From positions 207,282 through 271,281 of the forward strand of contig NZ_QLZQ01000002.1 in NCBI RefSeq assembly GCF_003289925.1: a stretch of 64,000 bases of DNA, read 5' to 3'. This stretch comes from Planococcus maitriensis. Lineage in GTDB: Bacteria; Bacillota; Bacilli; Bacillales_A; Planococcaceae. Position numbers and translations under genes: made by a program. This document shows positions 49,522-61,200 of the stretch, piece after piece. Every line of letters begins with the position of its first letter. The first letter of the stretch is position 1. The notes under the pieces are model-generated. The model had not been told where the DNA came from, ran no database searches, and saw nothing but the letters and a program-made list of their open reading frames with translations.

Positions 49522-49946
49522 TGCTCTACTCTCACTATGTTCGAGCATCGCCAACGAATTGGTTCAGCTCCGCTTCACTAATTCGCTTCCTGGGGGCTCG
49601 CGCTGAACTAATTCGGGCTAGACGCCCGAATGGATTTCAGCACTTCGTCGAAACGGAGTTGGAAAGCCCCCTCCGTTTCTGCTCCCCAAGGAGTCTGCGC
49701 TGTTTCGCTCCATATCTCTCGAATAAAATACACTAAAGAGTGGAAGGCGGCGACTCCTGCGGGAGCAGTGACGGAGCACCGCGACGGAGCGACATGAGTC
49801 TTGAGACCCCGCAGGAAATAAATGAGCGAAGCAAAGCTGAGCACATTTATTTGCGTCGCATCTGCCATGCAGATGTGAAAGCACAAGGTTTTCGCAGCGA
49901 CCGAGGAGGCTCAAGCCATGCCCGCGGAAAGCGTCCGCCTGGAACG
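49522..49946. repeat. Mosaic intergenic repeat, copy B (two inverted cores plus nested module)
   Basis: Non-coding. The right part (49741-49946) is a core element beginning ggaaggcggcgactcctg, with gagaccccgcagg and aggaggctcaagcc shared with copies A and C. A nested insert (about 49816-49900) matches the insert of copy A. The left part (49522-49720) looks like a degenerate, inverted second core, and shares the 30-base segment tgctctactctcac...atcgc (49522-49551) with copy A at 27 of 30 positions. Cores of the right-part type are known to me as dispersed intergenic repeats in Bacillaceae. The rest of 49367-49988 holds only the terminator. Confidence 0.82.
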
Positions 49947-49988
49947 ATTTATTCACACTTACTCATTCTCTAGTTCAAATTATATTTA

Positions 49989-51113
49989 TCAATTTCCGAT
50001 ATGTTCATCGCGGTATTGAAGATGCTGTTCGTAGCTGGTCGAGAAGTAGTTATTGCCTTCTGAGTCAGCCAGGAAGTACAGGTATTCCGTTTGGTTCGGG
50101 TCGAGCACCGCTTCGATGGAAGATGCGCCGGCAGCGGCGATCGGCCCAGGCGGCAAGCCTTTGTTCGTATAGGTGCTGTAAGGATGTTCGAACTCGTAAT
50201 CCGAGTTGAACAAGCGGTCCTTATGCTCGCCCATCGCATAGATGACAGTCGGGTCTGTCTGAAGCGGCATGTCTTGGTCCATGCGGTTGTAGAACACGCT
50301 TGCGATGGTTTGGCGATCCGATTTCGCAGTCGCTTCCTCTTCAAGCAGTGAGGCAAAGGTCAAGAGCCAGTGCGGCGACTTTTCCTGCTCCTGCAAGACG
50401 CTTTGGTACGGCTCGATATTCGCTTTCGTAGCATCGAGCATCTGCTCAATCAATAAGGTAAGTGAAGGATTCTCCTCATAGACCGGGTAAGTCGCAGGGA
50501 ACAGATAGCCTTCAAGGGCATATCTGACATTCTCCCCTTTGATCTCCTCTGTCAATAAATCAGGGTACTTGGTCATCAATTCATCGATATAGGCTTCATC
50601 TTGCACTTGTTCCATAAACTGCTCAGCCGTGTAATCCGTTTTTTCCGCAATCACACGTTCGGCAATTTCTTCCAAGGTCAGCCCTTCCGGAACATTGATC
50701 GTATACAAAGGTTCATGGTAAACTTTCCCGGTTTTCAAACTTTGCGTAATTTCGTCCAATGTCATCGACTGGGTCAAGCCATAGCTGCCTGCCTGGAATT
50801 CCGATTCGTTCTTGAACTTGACGTAATACTTGTAGATTCTGGCATCTTTGATGACGCCCTTGTCTTCAAGCAATGCGGCGATACTGTCCAGATTCGAACC
50901 GATCGGCACTTCGACTTCGATGACTTCTTCGGAATCCGGATCGACAGGCTCGAGCGCGCCAGTGACATAGCTATAAACTTGCCACCCGGCCACTGCGACG
51001 ATCAGAAGCAGGACGAGCGCGACGATCAGGACGATGCGCCGCACGACTCTCACTTCTTTTTTCTTTTCCTTCATCCTGTCGAACATGACATCTTTCTTTG
51101 ACTGCTTTTCCAC
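49989..51113 (-). CDS. mltG: Endolytic murein transglycosylase MltG (YceG family)
   Basis: Membrane enzyme cutting nascent glycan strands, 374 residues. One helix (about 25-49), a LysM-like subdomain (60-135), and the YceG domain with catalytic E258 in ASLLEEEA and the DPTVIYAMG and PYSTYTNKGLPPGPIA motifs. The start is a GTG at 51111-51113 with GGGGGAAC upstream. It follows yrzB after a terminator. Confidence 0.95.
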   Translation of the reverse strand: MEKQSKKDVMFDRMKEKKKEVRVVRRIVLIVALVLLLIVAVAGWQVYSYVTGALEPVDPDSEEVIEVEVPIGSNLDSIAALLEDKGVIKDARIYKYYVKFKNESEFQAGSYGLTQSMTLDEITQSLKTGKVYHEPLYTINVPEGLTLEEIAERVIAEKTDYTAEQFMEQVQDEAYIDELMTKYPDLLTEEIKGENVRYALEGYLFPATYPVYEENPSLTLLIEQMLDATKANIEPYQSVLQEQEKSPHWLLTFASLLEEEATAKSDRQTIASVFYNRMDQDMPLQTDPTVIYAMGEHKDRLFNSDYEFEHPYSTYTNKGLPPGPIAAAGASSIEAVLDPNQTEYLYFLADSEGNNYFSTSYEQHLQYRDEHIGN

Positions 51114-51164
51114 GGGTGTTCCCCCTCAGCTATTCATCTCTCCAAAACAGAAGGCGATTCAAAC

Positions 51165-51200
51165 GAAAGGGACGGAATCAAGGTTCAATTCCGTCCCCCT
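51165..51200 (-). terminator. Hairpin after yrzB
   Basis: The stem gggacggaat/attccgtccc lies between the yrzB stop and mltG. The T run is weak, so read-through is possible. Confidence 0.6.
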
Positions 51201-51205
51201 TATGG

Positions 51206-51514
51206 TTATTGCTCTTCGTTTTCTTCTTCTTGCTCAAGGAAAGTATTGAGCATTTCCTCGATCATGTCCCATTCCTCTTCCGTTTCGACCGGGCGAAGTT
51301 CGCCGCCGGAAACGTTCTCTTCGGAATCCAGGTTTTCAGTGAATGAAGATGCGTGGATTTCGATCTCGCCTTCTTCGTCTTCATCTGCGCCTACCGGGAA
51401 GTACAAGACGTATGATTTTCCGAAATCTTCCGATTCGAATGTGAACAATACTTCGAATAATTGCTCGTTGCCGTGCTCGTCCACTACTGTAATATGCTCT
51501 TGACCATGTTCCAT
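51206..51514 (-). CDS. DUF1292 protein (YrzB family)
   Basis: Acidic 102-residue protein [20 protein letters not shown] with [19 protein letters not shown], conserved next to ruvX and ireB in Bacilli. Function unknown. GAGGTG is 6 bases before ATG 51514; the frame opens at 51544. It follows ruvX by 13 bases. Confidence 0.9.
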   Translation of the reverse strand: MEHGQEHITVVDEHGNEQLFEVLFTFESEDFGKSYVLYFPVGADEDEEGEIEIHASSFTENLDSEENVSGGELRPVETEEEWDMIEEMLNTFLEQEEENEEQ

Positions 51515-51527
51515 TCGTGTCACCTCA

Positions 51528-51944
51528 TCATTTTTTTGAATCAAGATAGCCTTGTAAAATCATCACTGCGGCCATCTTGTCGATTACTTTTTTGCGGTTT
51601 TTCCGGCTGACATCGGCAGAAATCAGCATTTTCTCCGCTGCCATCGTCGTCAGCCTTTCATCCCAAAGCACTACCGGTATATCATATCCTTCTTTCAGCA
51701 ATGCTGCAAACTTTTCGGAAGCTTCGGCCCGTGGCCCGACTGAGTTGTTCATGTTCTTCGGGTAGCCCACGACCGCTTCCGTCACTTTGTATTCCTTGAT
51801 CAATTCGCCAAGGCGCTCAAGCCCGAACTCGCCATTCGCCTCATCGATTTTGACGGTTTCGATGCCCTGGGCTGTCCAGCCGAGTGCATCGCTGATCGCC
51901 ACTCCGATCGTTTTGGAGCCGACATCCAATCCCATTGTTCGCAT
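51528..51944 (-). CDS. ruvX: Holliday junction resolvase-like nuclease RuvX (YqgF)
   Basis: RNase H-fold protein, 138 residues, [16 protein letters not shown] with D7, and conserved [16 protein letters not shown] and WDERLTT. Implicated in pre-16S rRNA processing. CGAGGAA overlaps the end of ireB; the two genes are 2 bases apart. Confidence 0.95.
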   Translation of the reverse strand: MRTMGLDVGSKTIGVAISDALGWTAQGIETVKIDEANGEFGLERLGELIKEYKVTEAVVGYPKNMNNSVGPRAEASEKFAALLKEGYDIPVVLWDERLTTMAAEKMLISADVSRKNRKKVIDKMAAVMILQGYLDSKK

Positions 51945-51946
51945 AA

Positions 51947-52213
51947 TTATTCCTCGTTATTCTTTTTGATGTAGAACTTCACCAGTTCTTCCAAAATTTC
52001 ATCCCGCTCCAGTTTCCGGATCATGTTCCGTGCATCCTGGTGGCGAGGGATATAAGCCGGATCACCTGAAAGTAGATACCCGACGATCTGATTGATCGGG
52101 TTATAGCCTTTTTCCTCTAGAGCAGCATGGACTTGCAGCATGACCTGCTTTACGTCCTGCTCCATCGATTCATCGGATGAATCGAATTTCATCGTGCGAT
52201 CAAATGAGCTCAC
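51947..52213 (-). CDS. ireB: IreB-family regulatory protein (YrzL)
   Basis: DUF965 protein, 88 residues, [23 protein letters not shown] and the fully conserved [20 protein letters not shown]. Substrate of the PASTA kinase IreK in Enterococcus. GAGGT is 7 bases before GTG 52213; an upstream GTG at 52222 is less good. It precedes ruvX and yrzB, and follows alaS. Confidence 0.94.
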   Translation of the reverse strand: MSSFDRTMKFDSSDESMEQDVKQVMLQVHAALEEKGYNPINQIVGYLLSGDPAYIPRHQDARNMIRKLERDEILEELVKFYIKKNNEE

Positions 52214-52300
52214 GACAAGCACCTCACTTTCGGAATGTGTGTTGGCAATTCGTTCCTCTTGCTGAATCCCATTATAACTGAAAGCTTGGATTTGTTAAAC

Positions 52301-54925
52301 CTATTTGACTAAAGTGTAGACCGATTCGAGCGCTGCATCCAATTGCCCCGGATTTTTCGCCCCGGCCATCGCCATGTCCGGACGGCCTCCGCCTTTGCCG
52401 CCGCATTGTTCAGCGACTGCCTTGACGATATTGCCGGCGTGGTAATCCTTGCCGGCAATGTCTTTAGTCACGCCCGCTGCGAGCATCACTTTATCGCCGT
52501 CGCTTGCGCCGAGGACGATCACCGCCTGCTCGAACTTCGCTTTCAGGTCATCGACCATCTGGCGCAGCTGGTTATTGTCTTTAGCTTGCACTTTTGCGGA
52601 CAATACCGTCACATCGCCGACTTTTCTCGCCGACTCCAGCAATTCGCCGGACTGTGCATTGGCGACCTTCTGGAGAAGCGATTCATTTTCACGCTGCAAA
52701 GCTTTGATATCGGCTTGTGCCGCTTCGACTTTTTGCACGAGGTCGCGCGGATTGGCTTTCAATAAAGAAGCGGCCTCGTCCAAAGTCTTCTCGCTTTGTT
52801 TCATGTTCACGTAAGCGCCTTTCCCGGTCAATGCTTCGATGCGGCGTACGCCAGCACCGATGCCGCCTTCGGAGACGATTTTGAAGACCCCGATTTCGGA
52901 TGTGTTCGCCACATGGATCCCGCCGCATAATTCAAGCGAGTAATCGCTGATGGCGACAACGCGGACGACATCGCCGTATTTCTCGCCGAACAAGGCCATC
53001 GCGCCCATGTCTTTCGCTTCCTGCAGATTGTGGTAGCCGGATTCGACTTCAATGCCTTCCCAGATCTTTTCATTGACCGCCTGCTCGATTGTTGCGAGTT
53101 CCTCTTTCGTCACCTGTCCGAAATGGGAGAAGTCAAAGCGCAGCCGGTCCGGGCCGACATATGAACCTGCCTGGTTGACATGCGTGCCGAGTACGTCTTT
53201 CAATGCCTGATGCAGAAGGTGGGTCGCCGTATGGTTCTTCACCGTATGGCGGCGCTCGGAAGCATCGACTTTCGCTTTGACAGCCGTTTTCGTCAATTCG
53301 CCGGAATCGACACGGACATTATGCAAGTTCTGGCCGTTTGGCGCTTTTTTCACATCGAGTACGGATGCCGAGACCAAATCGTTCGACAAGCTTCCTTTGT
53401 CGGCAATCTGCCCGCCGCTTTCTGCGTAGAATGGCGTCCGGTCCAGCACGAGCTGCACTTCTTCGCCTTCTTGTGCACTGTCCACCAATTCCCCGCCTTT
53501 GACGATAGCGACAATTTCAGCGTCCGCGACCGTGTGCGTATAGCCGATAAATTCACTTTCTTCTTTAATATTGCCGAGCACTTCGGATTGCGTTTGCATG
53601 GAATTGACGTTTTGGCGCGCGTTTCTTGCGCGTTCACGCTGTTCGTTCATCGCACGCTCGAATCCATCATGGTCGACGGTCATGCCTTCATCTTCCGCGT
53701 ATTCTTCCGTCAACTCCACAGGGAAGCCATACGTATCATACAGACGGAACACATCTTCGCCCGGGATTTCGCTGTGGCCGGCCTGTTTTTGCTTTTCGGC
53801 AACTGCAGACAAAATCTCCAATCCGTCATGCAAGGTCTCGAGGAAACGTTCTTCTTCGAGTTTCATGACGCGGACAATGAAATCCTCCTTGCCTTTGACT
53901 TCCGGGTAGAAGCTCTGCATGATTTCACCGACAACCGGCACGAGCTGGTACATGAACGGTTTTTCGATGCCCAGTTTCTTCGAATAGCGCACTGCGCGGC
54001 GCAATAGGCGGCGCAGCACGTAGCCGCGGCCTTCGTTTGACGGCAATGCGCCGTCTCCGATCGCAAATGCGACGGTGCGCACATGATCGGCGATGACTTT
54101 GAACGCCATATCCTGTTCCTGGCTTTCGCCGTAGGATTTGCCGGAAATCTCCGCCGTCTTCTCGATGATCGGCACGAACAGGTCCGTGTCGTAGTTGGTC
54201 GGCACGTCCTGCACCACTGAAGCCATCCGTTCCAAGCCCATTCCGGTATCGATGTTCTGCTTTGGAAGCGGTGTATACGTATGGTCCGGATTATGGTTGA
54301 ACTGGGAGAACACCAAGTTCCAGATTTCCAGGTAGCGCTCGTTCTCGCCTCCCGGATACAGTTCAGGATCTTCAGGGTCATTGCCGTAGCTTTCGCCGCG
54401 GTCGTAGAAGATCTCCGAGTTCGGTCCGCTCGGGCCTTCCCCGATATCCCAGAAGTTGCCTTCGAGGCGGATGATGCGCTCAGCCGGCACGCCGACTTCG
54501 TTGAGCCAGATGGCATATGCTTCTTCGTCTTCCGGGTGGATCGTCACCGATAGTTTATCGGCATCGAACCCGATCCATTTGTCGTCCGTCAGGAATTCCC
54601 ATGCCCAATGGATCGCTTCTTTCTTGAAATACTCGCCGATCGAAAAGTTGCCGAGCATTTCGAAGAAGGTATGATGGCGCGCAGTCTTCCCGACATTTTC
54701 GATATCGTTCGTGCGGATCGATTTCTGCGCGTTGACGATGCGCGGGTTTTCCGGAATGACGCGGCCGTCAAAATATTTCTTCAAGGTCGCGACTCCGCTG
54801 TTGATCCACAACAAAGACGGGTCTTCAAAAGGCACAAGCGGCGCACTCGGTTCCACGTCGTGGTTTTTTTCCTTAAAAAAGTCGAGATAGAGCTTTCGGA
54901 TTTCTTCAGCTTTCAAATTCTTCAT
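52301..54925 (-). CDS. alaS: Alanyl-tRNA synthetase
   Basis: Class II synthetase with editing, 874 residues. The catalytic core starts [17 protein letters not shown] with motif 2 [16 protein letters not shown]; the editing domain has the zinc ligands HTATH (with LLHQAL) and CGGIH; a C-terminal DHHA1 domain follows. AAGGAGG precedes ATG 54925; the frame opens at 54961. Its expression is controlled by an upstream T-box. Confidence 0.98.
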   Translation of the reverse strand: MKNLKAEEIRKLYLDFFKEKNHDVEPSAPLVPFEDPSLLWINSGVATLKKYFDGRVIPENPRIVNAQKSIRTNDIENVGKTARHHTFFEMLGNFSIGEYFKKEAIHWAWEFLTDDKWIGFDADKLSVTIHPEDEEAYAIWLNEVGVPAERIIRLEGNFWDIGEGPSGPNSEIFYDRGESYGNDPEDPELYPGGENERYLEIWNLVFSQFNHNPDHTYTPLPKQNIDTGMGLERMASVVQDVPTNYDTDLFVPIIEKTAEISGKSYGESQEQDMAFKVIADHVRTVAFAIGDGALPSNEGRGYVLRRLLRRAVRYSKKLGIEKPFMYQLVPVVGEIMQSFYPEVKGKEDFIVRVMKLEEERFLETLHDGLEILSAVAEKQKQAGHSEIPGEDVFRLYDTYGFPVELTEEYAEDEGMTVDHDGFERAMNEQRERARNARQNVNSMQTQSEVLGNIKEESEFIGYTHTVADAEIVAIVKGGELVDSAQEGEEVQLVLDRTPFYAESGGQIADKGSLSNDLVSASVLDVKKAPNGQNLHNVRVDSGELTKTAVKAKVDASERRHTVKNHTATHLLHQALKDVLGTHVNQAGSYVGPDRLRFDFSHFGQVTKEELATIEQAVNEKIWEGIEVESGYHNLQEAKDMGAMALFGEKYGDVVRVVAISDYSLELCGGIHVANTSEIGVFKIVSEGGIGAGVRRIEALTGKGAYVNMKQSEKTLDEAASLLKANPRDLVQKVEAAQADIKALQRENESLLQKVANAQSGELLESARKVGDVTVLSAKVQAKDNNQLRQMVDDLKAKFEQAVIVLGASDGDKVMLAAGVTKDIAGKDYHAGNIVKAVAEQCGGKGGGRPDMAMAGAKNPGQLDAALESVYTLVK

Positions 54926-54944
54926 CAAAATTCCTCCTTCTGCA

Positions 54945-55187
54945 TAATAAAAAGCCTCCATCCCCCAATAAAAAGGGACGAAGGCTCGATTCGCGGTACC
55001 ACCCTGGTTACACAGGAAAAAACCCTGTGTCTCTCAAGCGCCTTAACGCGGCGGGACGGCAGTGATTAGCTGCACTCGGGAGTAGCGTTCAAAAGATGCG
55101 GCAGAAGGCCCTTTCAGCCAGGGAGCCTCTTTCTGGTCGACCGGAATCTTTTTACTGTCTCCGTCAAGGTGTTGTCTATCAGTTATA
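54945..55187 (-). promoter_or_regulatory. Alanine T-box riboswitch
   Basis: Leader of alaS on the minus strand. The T-box core AGGGTGGTACCGCGA (54991-55005) is near perfect. A specifier GCT alanine codon at 55084-55086 is in a GAAC-GCT-A context like the glyS leader. The terminator pairs gcctccatccccc (54954-54966) with gggacgaaggc (54975-54985) and ends in five T at 54949-54953. Confidence 0.92.
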
Positions 55188-55193
55188 AATTGA

Positions 55194-55222
55194 ATTATAG
55201 AAAACCCGCTGTTCCTTGTCAA
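55194..55222 (-). promoter_or_regulatory. Consensus sigma-A promoter of the alaS leader
   Basis: On the minus strand perfect TTGACA and TATAAT are separated by 17 bases, just after recD2. Confidence 0.9.
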
Positions 55223-55228
55223 GCACGC

Positions 55229-57664
55229 TCATGCATCCTGGAAGTCGCGTGGCGTGATGCCTTCCATGCCGATCATCGGATGGATCAGGTGTGCATTTTG
55301 CTGGGTCAGGCTTTTCGATCCAGCTTCTTCCGTTTCCTGCGGCGGCTGCGCTTGCTGTTTAGCTTCGCCGGCTGGCGCATCCGCCGTTTCAGCAGTGGAT
55401 GAGCCCAGGCGCCCGGCCAAGGTCGTCAGGCGGCTCGAATCATCGGTGCGCTCGACGCCGTGGCGGAACACGCCCGGATCGCCGCACAGGATCAGGAAGT
55501 CACGGCTTCTCGTGATGCCGGTGTAGAGCAAGTTGCGCCGCAACATTTTCATATAGCCGCGGACGACCGGCATGATGACCGTCGGGAATTCCGATCCTTG
55601 CGCTTTGTGGATCGAACAGCAATAGGCGAGTGTCAGCTGGTTCAAATCGCTGCGCTGGTACGTCACTTCGATGCCATCGAACGATACGACAAGGAGATCC
55701 TGCTTTTCCACCGTCTCTTTCGCTTTCATGATGGCGACCACTTCGCCCATGTCGCCGTTGAAGACATTGCTCTCGGGCTGGTTGACCAGCTGCAGCACTT
55801 TATCGCCTATGCGGTACTTGATGTCGCCGAATACCAGCTCTTTTCGCGAGCCGTCATCGTTCGGGTTGACCATCTGCTGGATCATCTGGTTGAGCGCATC
55901 GATTCCGGCCGGCCCTTTATACATCGGCGCGAGCACTTGGATGTCTTTGATCGTATGGCCTTTCGACAATGCGCTCTTGACCACTTTTTCGACGACCAGT
56001 GGAATCTGGTCCGCACCCGCCTTTATGAATGATCGGTCGGACGTCTTCGCTTCGATATTGTCCGGCAGTTTCCCCGCTTTCATTTGATGGGCCAGTTCGA
56101 TGATTGACGAGCCAGAGCTTTGGCGGTAGATTTCCGTCAGCTCGACCGTCGGGATACGACCGGATGCCAGCATGTCCCGCAGCACTTGCCCGGGGCCGAC
56201 CGGCGGCAATTGGTCCTGGTCGCCGACGAAAATCAATTGTGCGTCTGCGGGCACCGCTTTTAGCAATTGGTGGGCAAGCCATGTGTCGACCATCGACATT
56301 TCATCGATGATGATGAGTTTGCCCTCGATTTCCTTTTCGGTTTCCTCTTCCTTCTCCTGCCCATTAAAGCCGAGCAACCGGTGGATGGTCATTGCCGGAA
56401 GCTCCGTCGATTCACTCAAGCGTTTCGCGGCGCGCCCTGTAGGAGCCGCCAGGATGATTGGGAACGGCTCTTTTTTCTTAGCATAGTCTTTCGGGTCGAG
56501 AGACAGCCCGTGGAGCTCTGCATACACTTCGACAAGCCCGCGGACGACGGTCGTCTTGCCGGTACCAGGGCCGCCGGTGAGGATCATGACGCTCGAATTC
56601 AAGCTTTTTTCGATGGCGTCGATTTGTGTCTCCGCATAATTCACGCCGAGCCGCTCTTCGGCTTCGCCGAGCGCTTTGCGGATTTCGGAAGACGGGAAGC
56701 CGTCGCGCGTTTCCTGTTCAGCGATCAAGGTTTCGAGTTTCGTCGCGATGCCGACTTCCGAATAGTACAGCGACGGCAAATAAAGGCGGGTTTCCTCCCC
56801 CGCCACTTTGCCTTCCTCATTCAATTCGATGGCGGCCTGCGAAATCGCTTCGACCGGGATATCCTCGCGCTGGCTCGCTTCAAGCATTTGCTTGACGAGC
56901 GGGATCAGGTTCTTCGCATCGACAAAGACATGCCCTTCTGACAACGATGCCTGGTTCAATACGTGGAGGATCGCCGCTTTGATGCGGTCGGGATGGCTGC
57001 CGGTGATGCCAAGTTTCGACCCGAGCTCGTCCGCCCGGTGGAAGCCGATGCCTTCAATTTCCTCGATGAGCTGGAACGGGTTCTTCGTGAGGATATCAAT
57101 CGTGTCCTCGCGGTACGCCTGGTAGATCCGCATGCCGACTTGCGGGCCGAATCCCCAATCGTTCAATTGGATCATGACGCGCTCAAGGCCCAAATTCATC
57201 TGCAAGGTCGAGCGGATCGTGTCTTTTTTGTCATCCGACAGCCGCGGGACGCCATCGAGCGCATCCGGGTCTTCGAGGATTTTCTTGATGGCGTCGCTGC
57301 CGAGTTTCTTGACGATTGTCTCGGCGGTTTTGCGCCCGATGCCGTTGAACAAATCGCTCGACAGATAATGGACGACGCCCTGTTCGGTTTCAGGCACTTC
57401 TTTCTTGAAGGTTTCGGCCTGGAACTGCACGCCGTATTTCGGGTGGTTCTTGACGCTGCCGGTGAACTTGTATTGTTCTTCAAGCGACAGCTTCGGGAAA
57501 TAACCGGAGACGATGATTTCCTTTTCGGTATAGGGGGTGTTGGTTTGCTGGATTTTCACTTTGATGATGGAGAAGAGGTTTTGGGGATTGTGAAAAATCG
57601 AGACGACCGGACGCCCCAGCACGAATTCACTTTCTTTTTGGAATAAATCGATCTGTCCGGACAT
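55229..57664 (-). CDS. recD2: ATP-dependent DNA helicase RecD2 (YrrC)
   Basis: SF1B 5'-3' helicase without RecBC, 811 residues. An N-terminal OB fold and helix-hairpin-helix region (about 100-220) precede Walker A TGGPGTGKT (363-371), FVGDQDQLPPVGPG and IHKAQGSEFPTV. The C-terminal 60 residues are Gln/Ala-rich. GAGAGGAG precedes the ATG. In Bacilli it acts at replication forks and in mismatch repair. It follows the TPR gene. Confidence 0.96.
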   Translation of the reverse strand: MSGQIDLFQKESEFVLGRPVVSIFHNPQNLFSIIKVKIQQTNTPYTEKEIIVSGYFPKLSLEEQYKFTGSVKNHPKYGVQFQAETFKKEVPETEQGVVHYLSSDLFNGIGRKTAETIVKKLGSDAIKKILEDPDALDGVPRLSDDKKDTIRSTLQMNLGLERVMIQLNDWGFGPQVGMRIYQAYREDTIDILTKNPFQLIEEIEGIGFHRADELGSKLGITGSHPDRIKAAILHVLNQASLSEGHVFVDAKNLIPLVKQMLEASQREDIPVEAISQAAIELNEEGKVAGEETRLYLPSLYYSEVGIATKLETLIAEQETRDGFPSSEIRKALGEAEERLGVNYAETQIDAIEKSLNSSVMILTGGPGTGKTTVVRGLVEVYAELHGLSLDPKDYAKKKEPFPIILAAPTGRAAKRLSESTELPAMTIHRLLGFNGQEKEEETEKEIEGKLIIIDEMSMVDTWLAHQLLKAVPADAQLIFVGDQDQLPPVGPGQVLRDMLASGRIPTVELTEIYRQSSGSSIIELAHQMKAGKLPDNIEAKTSDRSFIKAGADQIPLVVEKVVKSALSKGHTIKDIQVLAPMYKGPAGIDALNQMIQQMVNPNDDGSRKELVFGDIKYRIGDKVLQLVNQPESNVFNGDMGEVVAIMKAKETVEKQDLLVVSFDGIEVTYQRSDLNQLTLAYCCSIHKAQGSEFPTVIMPVVRGYMKMLRRNLLYTGITRSRDFLILCGDPGVFRHGVERTDDSSRLTTLAGRLGSSTAETADAPAGEAKQQAQPPQETEEAGSKSLTQQNAHLIHPMIGMEGITPRDFQDA

Positions 57665-57690
57665 GCGGCCGTCTCCTCTCTTTCATTTGT

Positions 57691-58350
57691 TCAATTCAAG
57701 CGTTCGTTGATCATGTCATAGGCGTAACGTGCCATTTCGTTCTTGTCATCCAATGTGTACGCGCGCTGCAAATGGTACATGGCGTCTTCCGTGCGGTCGC
57801 TCGATACAGCGTACAGGACGCCCAGGTTGTAATGGACGTCTGAGTTGTCCACATCGATTTCCAGCGCCTGGACGAATTGCTCTTCCGCCATCTCGAATAA
57901 TTCAAGAGACGCTAGCGCGATTCCGTAGCTGAGACGCGCTTGCAGGTCATTTGGATCCAATTCGACAGCACGCTGCAAATAAGGCAAAGCGAGCTTCGGC
58001 TGGTCGATGCGTTCGAAGCATTTGCCGATCATGTAATGGGCATCCGATCCTTCGATGCCGTTTTGGACCGCTTTTTCATACAGCTTCAGCGCTTCCTCGT
58101 AGCGTTCTGCATTGAAATACAAGTTCGCCAAGCCGTAGTAAGCGGTCGCGGACGTCTCATCGAGAGTCAATGCTTTCTGGAAAAACCGCTCGGCACGCTC
58201 CGTTTCATTCATCGACGCCAGGACATGCCCGAAGTTGATGTAACCGAGCGCGTCTTCCGGCTGTTCTTCAATGGCGTTGGTGAACGCCTGGATGGCATCT
58301 TCCGCCCTGCCTTCCTGCAGGGCTTTGATGCCGATTTCATTATAATTCAT
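57691..58350 (-). CDS. TPR-repeat protein (YrrB family)
   Basis: The 219-residue protein consists of about six tetratricopeptide repeats, e.g. ALGYINFGHVLASMNETERA, ATAYYGLANLYFNAERYEEA and SDVHYNLGVLYAVSSDRTED. It lies between recD2 and mnmA, as yrrB does in B. subtilis, and is thought to bind partner proteins; the partner is unknown. GGGGGG precedes ATG 58350; the frame opens at 58431. Confidence 0.9.
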   Translation of the reverse strand: MNYNEIGIKALQEGRAEDAIQAFTNAIEEQPEDALGYINFGHVLASMNETERAERFFQKALTLDETSATAYYGLANLYFNAERYEEALKLYEKAVQNGIEGSDAHYMIGKCFERIDQPKLALPYLQRAVELDPNDLQARLSYGIALASLELFEMAEEQFVQALEIDVDNSDVHYNLGVLYAVSSDRTEDAMYHLQRAYTLDDKNEMARYAYDMINERLN

Positions 58351-58364
58351 AGCCGATCCCCCCA

Positions 58365-59489
<1,125 letters not shown>

Positions 59490-59498
59490 TCACCTTTT

Positions 59499-60632
59499 CT
59501 ATTTTTGCGCCAGGCGCTTCGTGATTTGAGCCGTTTTTTCGGCTGCTTGTGCAATATCCGTGGCAGTCAGGCCGATGCCGAAACTAAAGCGGATCGAATT
59601 GCGCAGCTCTGCTGCATTTTGCCCGTACATCGCAACAAGTACATGCGACGGGTCGATCGAACCGGCCGTACATGCCGACCCGCTTGAAGCGGAAATGCCG
59701 GACAGGTCCAAATTGACCAAGAATGATTCAATGTCGATGCCGTCCAAGGATACATTGAAAATATGCGGCAATTGATCGGTGCCGTTCTCTTTAAAATCGA
59801 TGCCATTTCCCTTGAATTCGGCACGGAAAATTTTTTTGAATTCCGTGAACGCTTGGCGTTTATCTTCCATCGTTTCCTGCGCGATTTTCACTGCGCTGGC
59901 GAACGCCTGTATGGCGGGGACGTTTTCAGTTCCGGCACGGCGTTTACGTTCCTGTTCGCCGCCGAACATCAATGGCTTGAGCGGCGTGTTTTTGCGCTGG
60001 TATAAAAATCCGGTGCCTTTCGGGCCGTTCACTTTATGGGAAGAGACCGATAGCAGGTCGACATTCAACTCGTTCACATCGATCGGCATTAGGCCATACG
60101 CCTGCACTGCGTCGGTATGGAAGGTGACATCCGTCCCTTTCAATAGTTCCCCGATTTCCGCAATCGGCTGGATCGTGCCGATTTCGTTGTTGGCGAGCAT
60201 GACAGTCACGAGAATCGTATCATCCCGGAGCGCCTGTTTCACGTCTTCCGGCTTGACGCGCCCGGTTTCATCCACCGGCAAATACGTCACGTCGTAGCCT
60301 TGTCTCCCCAATTCTTCACAAGCGTGAAGAACCGCATGATGCTCGGCTTGCGTCGTAATGATATGGCGGCCTTCTTTAGCGCTGGCTGTTCCGAAGATCG
60401 CCAAATTATCCGCCTCTGTGCCGCCGGATGTGAAGATGATTTCAGTATCGTCAGCCTGGATGCTTTTCGCGAGCGTTCGCCGCGCTTCATCCAATATGCG
60501 CCGCGCATCGCGCCCGGTTTGGTGGATGCTTGATGGGTTTCCGTAATGTTCACTTAAGGCTTTGGCGAATACCGCCGCCGCTTCCGGATGCATCGGCGAA
60601 GTTGCCGCATGGTCCAAATAGATTTGCTTCAT
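59499..60632 (-). CDS. Cysteine desulfurase (YrvO/NifS family)
   Basis: PLP enzyme releasing sulfur from cysteine, 377 residues. PLP lysine K200 is in SVSSHKVNGPKGTGF, and the persulfide cysteine C321 is in SSGSACTAGS. Its place between cymR and mnmA marks it as the dedicated sulfur donor for tRNA thiolation (YrvO in B. subtilis). GGAG precedes the ATG. Confidence 0.95.
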   Translation of the reverse strand: MKQIYLDHAATSPMHPEAAAVFAKALSEHYGNPSSIHQTGRDARRILDEARRTLAKSIQADDTEIIFTSGGTEADNLAIFGTASAKEGRHIITTQAEHHAVLHACEELGRQGYDVTYLPVDETGRVKPEDVKQALRDDTILVTVMLANNEIGTIQPIAEIGELLKGTDVTFHTDAVQAYGLMPIDVNELNVDLLSVSSHKVNGPKGTGFLYQRKNTPLKPLMFGGEQERKRRAGTENVPAIQAFASAVKIAQETMEDKRQAFTEFKKIFRAEFKGNGIDFKENGTDQLPHIFNVSLDGIDIESFLVNLDLSGISASSGSACTAGSIDPSHVLVAMYGQNAAELRNSIRFSFGIGLTATDIAQAAEKTAQITKRLAQK

Positions 60633-60646
60633 GATTCATTAACTCC

Positions 60647-61063
60647 TTATATATAGAACATATAATGTTCGGTGTCGCCTTCTTCAGTCGTCGCCAAATC
60701 CTCGATCGTCGTCGTGTCCAGGACATTCTTCACGGCATCGCGTATGCGTCCCCATAGTTCGCGCTGCGGCTGTTTTTCGTCTTCAATGCCTTCGACCGGC
60801 TGGATCGGCCCCTCAAGCACGCGGATGACGTCTCCTGCTGAAATCTCTTTCGGGTGGCGTGTCAGCATATAGCCGCCGTATGCGCCCCGAACGCTTTTCA
60901 CGAGCCCTGAATTGCGCAGCGGCGCCACGAGCTGTTCAAGGTAAGCTTCCGACAACTCATTGTCCGCGGCAATCTTGCGCAGCGGCACCGGCCCCGCCCC
61001 GTATTGTTTCCCTAATGCGATCATGATCGTTAAGCCGTAGCGGCCTTTAGTTGATATTTTCAT
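60647..61063 (-). CDS. cymR: Rrf2-family cysteine metabolism repressor CymR
   Basis: The 138-residue protein has an N-terminal winged helix (MKISTKGRYGLTIMIALGK; NELSEAYLEQLVAPLRNSGLVKS). It lacks the three cysteines of IscR-type Rrf2 proteins, which fits CymR, the cysteine-responsive regulator acting with CysK. GAGGAG precedes the ATG. First in cymR-nifS-mnmA; divergent from rarA. Confidence 0.93.
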   Translation of the reverse strand: MKISTKGRYGLTIMIALGKQYGAGPVPLRKIAADNELSEAYLEQLVAPLRNSGLVKSVRGAYGGYMLTRHPKEISAGDVIRVLEGPIQPVEGIEDEKQPQRELWGRIRDAVKNVLDTTTIEDLATTEEGDTEHYMFYI

Positions 61064-61200
61064 ATAAAACTACTCCTCTGGAACCTTATCGTCAATTCTT
61101 CAAATAAGTATAGCATATCTTACAGGACATAGGCTTTCAATGACTTTCGGCGCCCGATTCGCTATACTGATGGAATGAATAGACGGAAGGAGTTTTCCTC

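Noticed and set aside
49608-49956. Small frames across repeat B, and 39127-39393 and 62582-62803 in copies A and C
   Set aside because: They follow the repeat sequence, not a protein family; copies A and C give similar short peptides only because the DNA is repeated.
49443-49985. Flanking duplications around repeat B
   Set aside because: Only a short inverted similarity (caaattgaacta and tagttcaaatt) was seen, which is too short to count.
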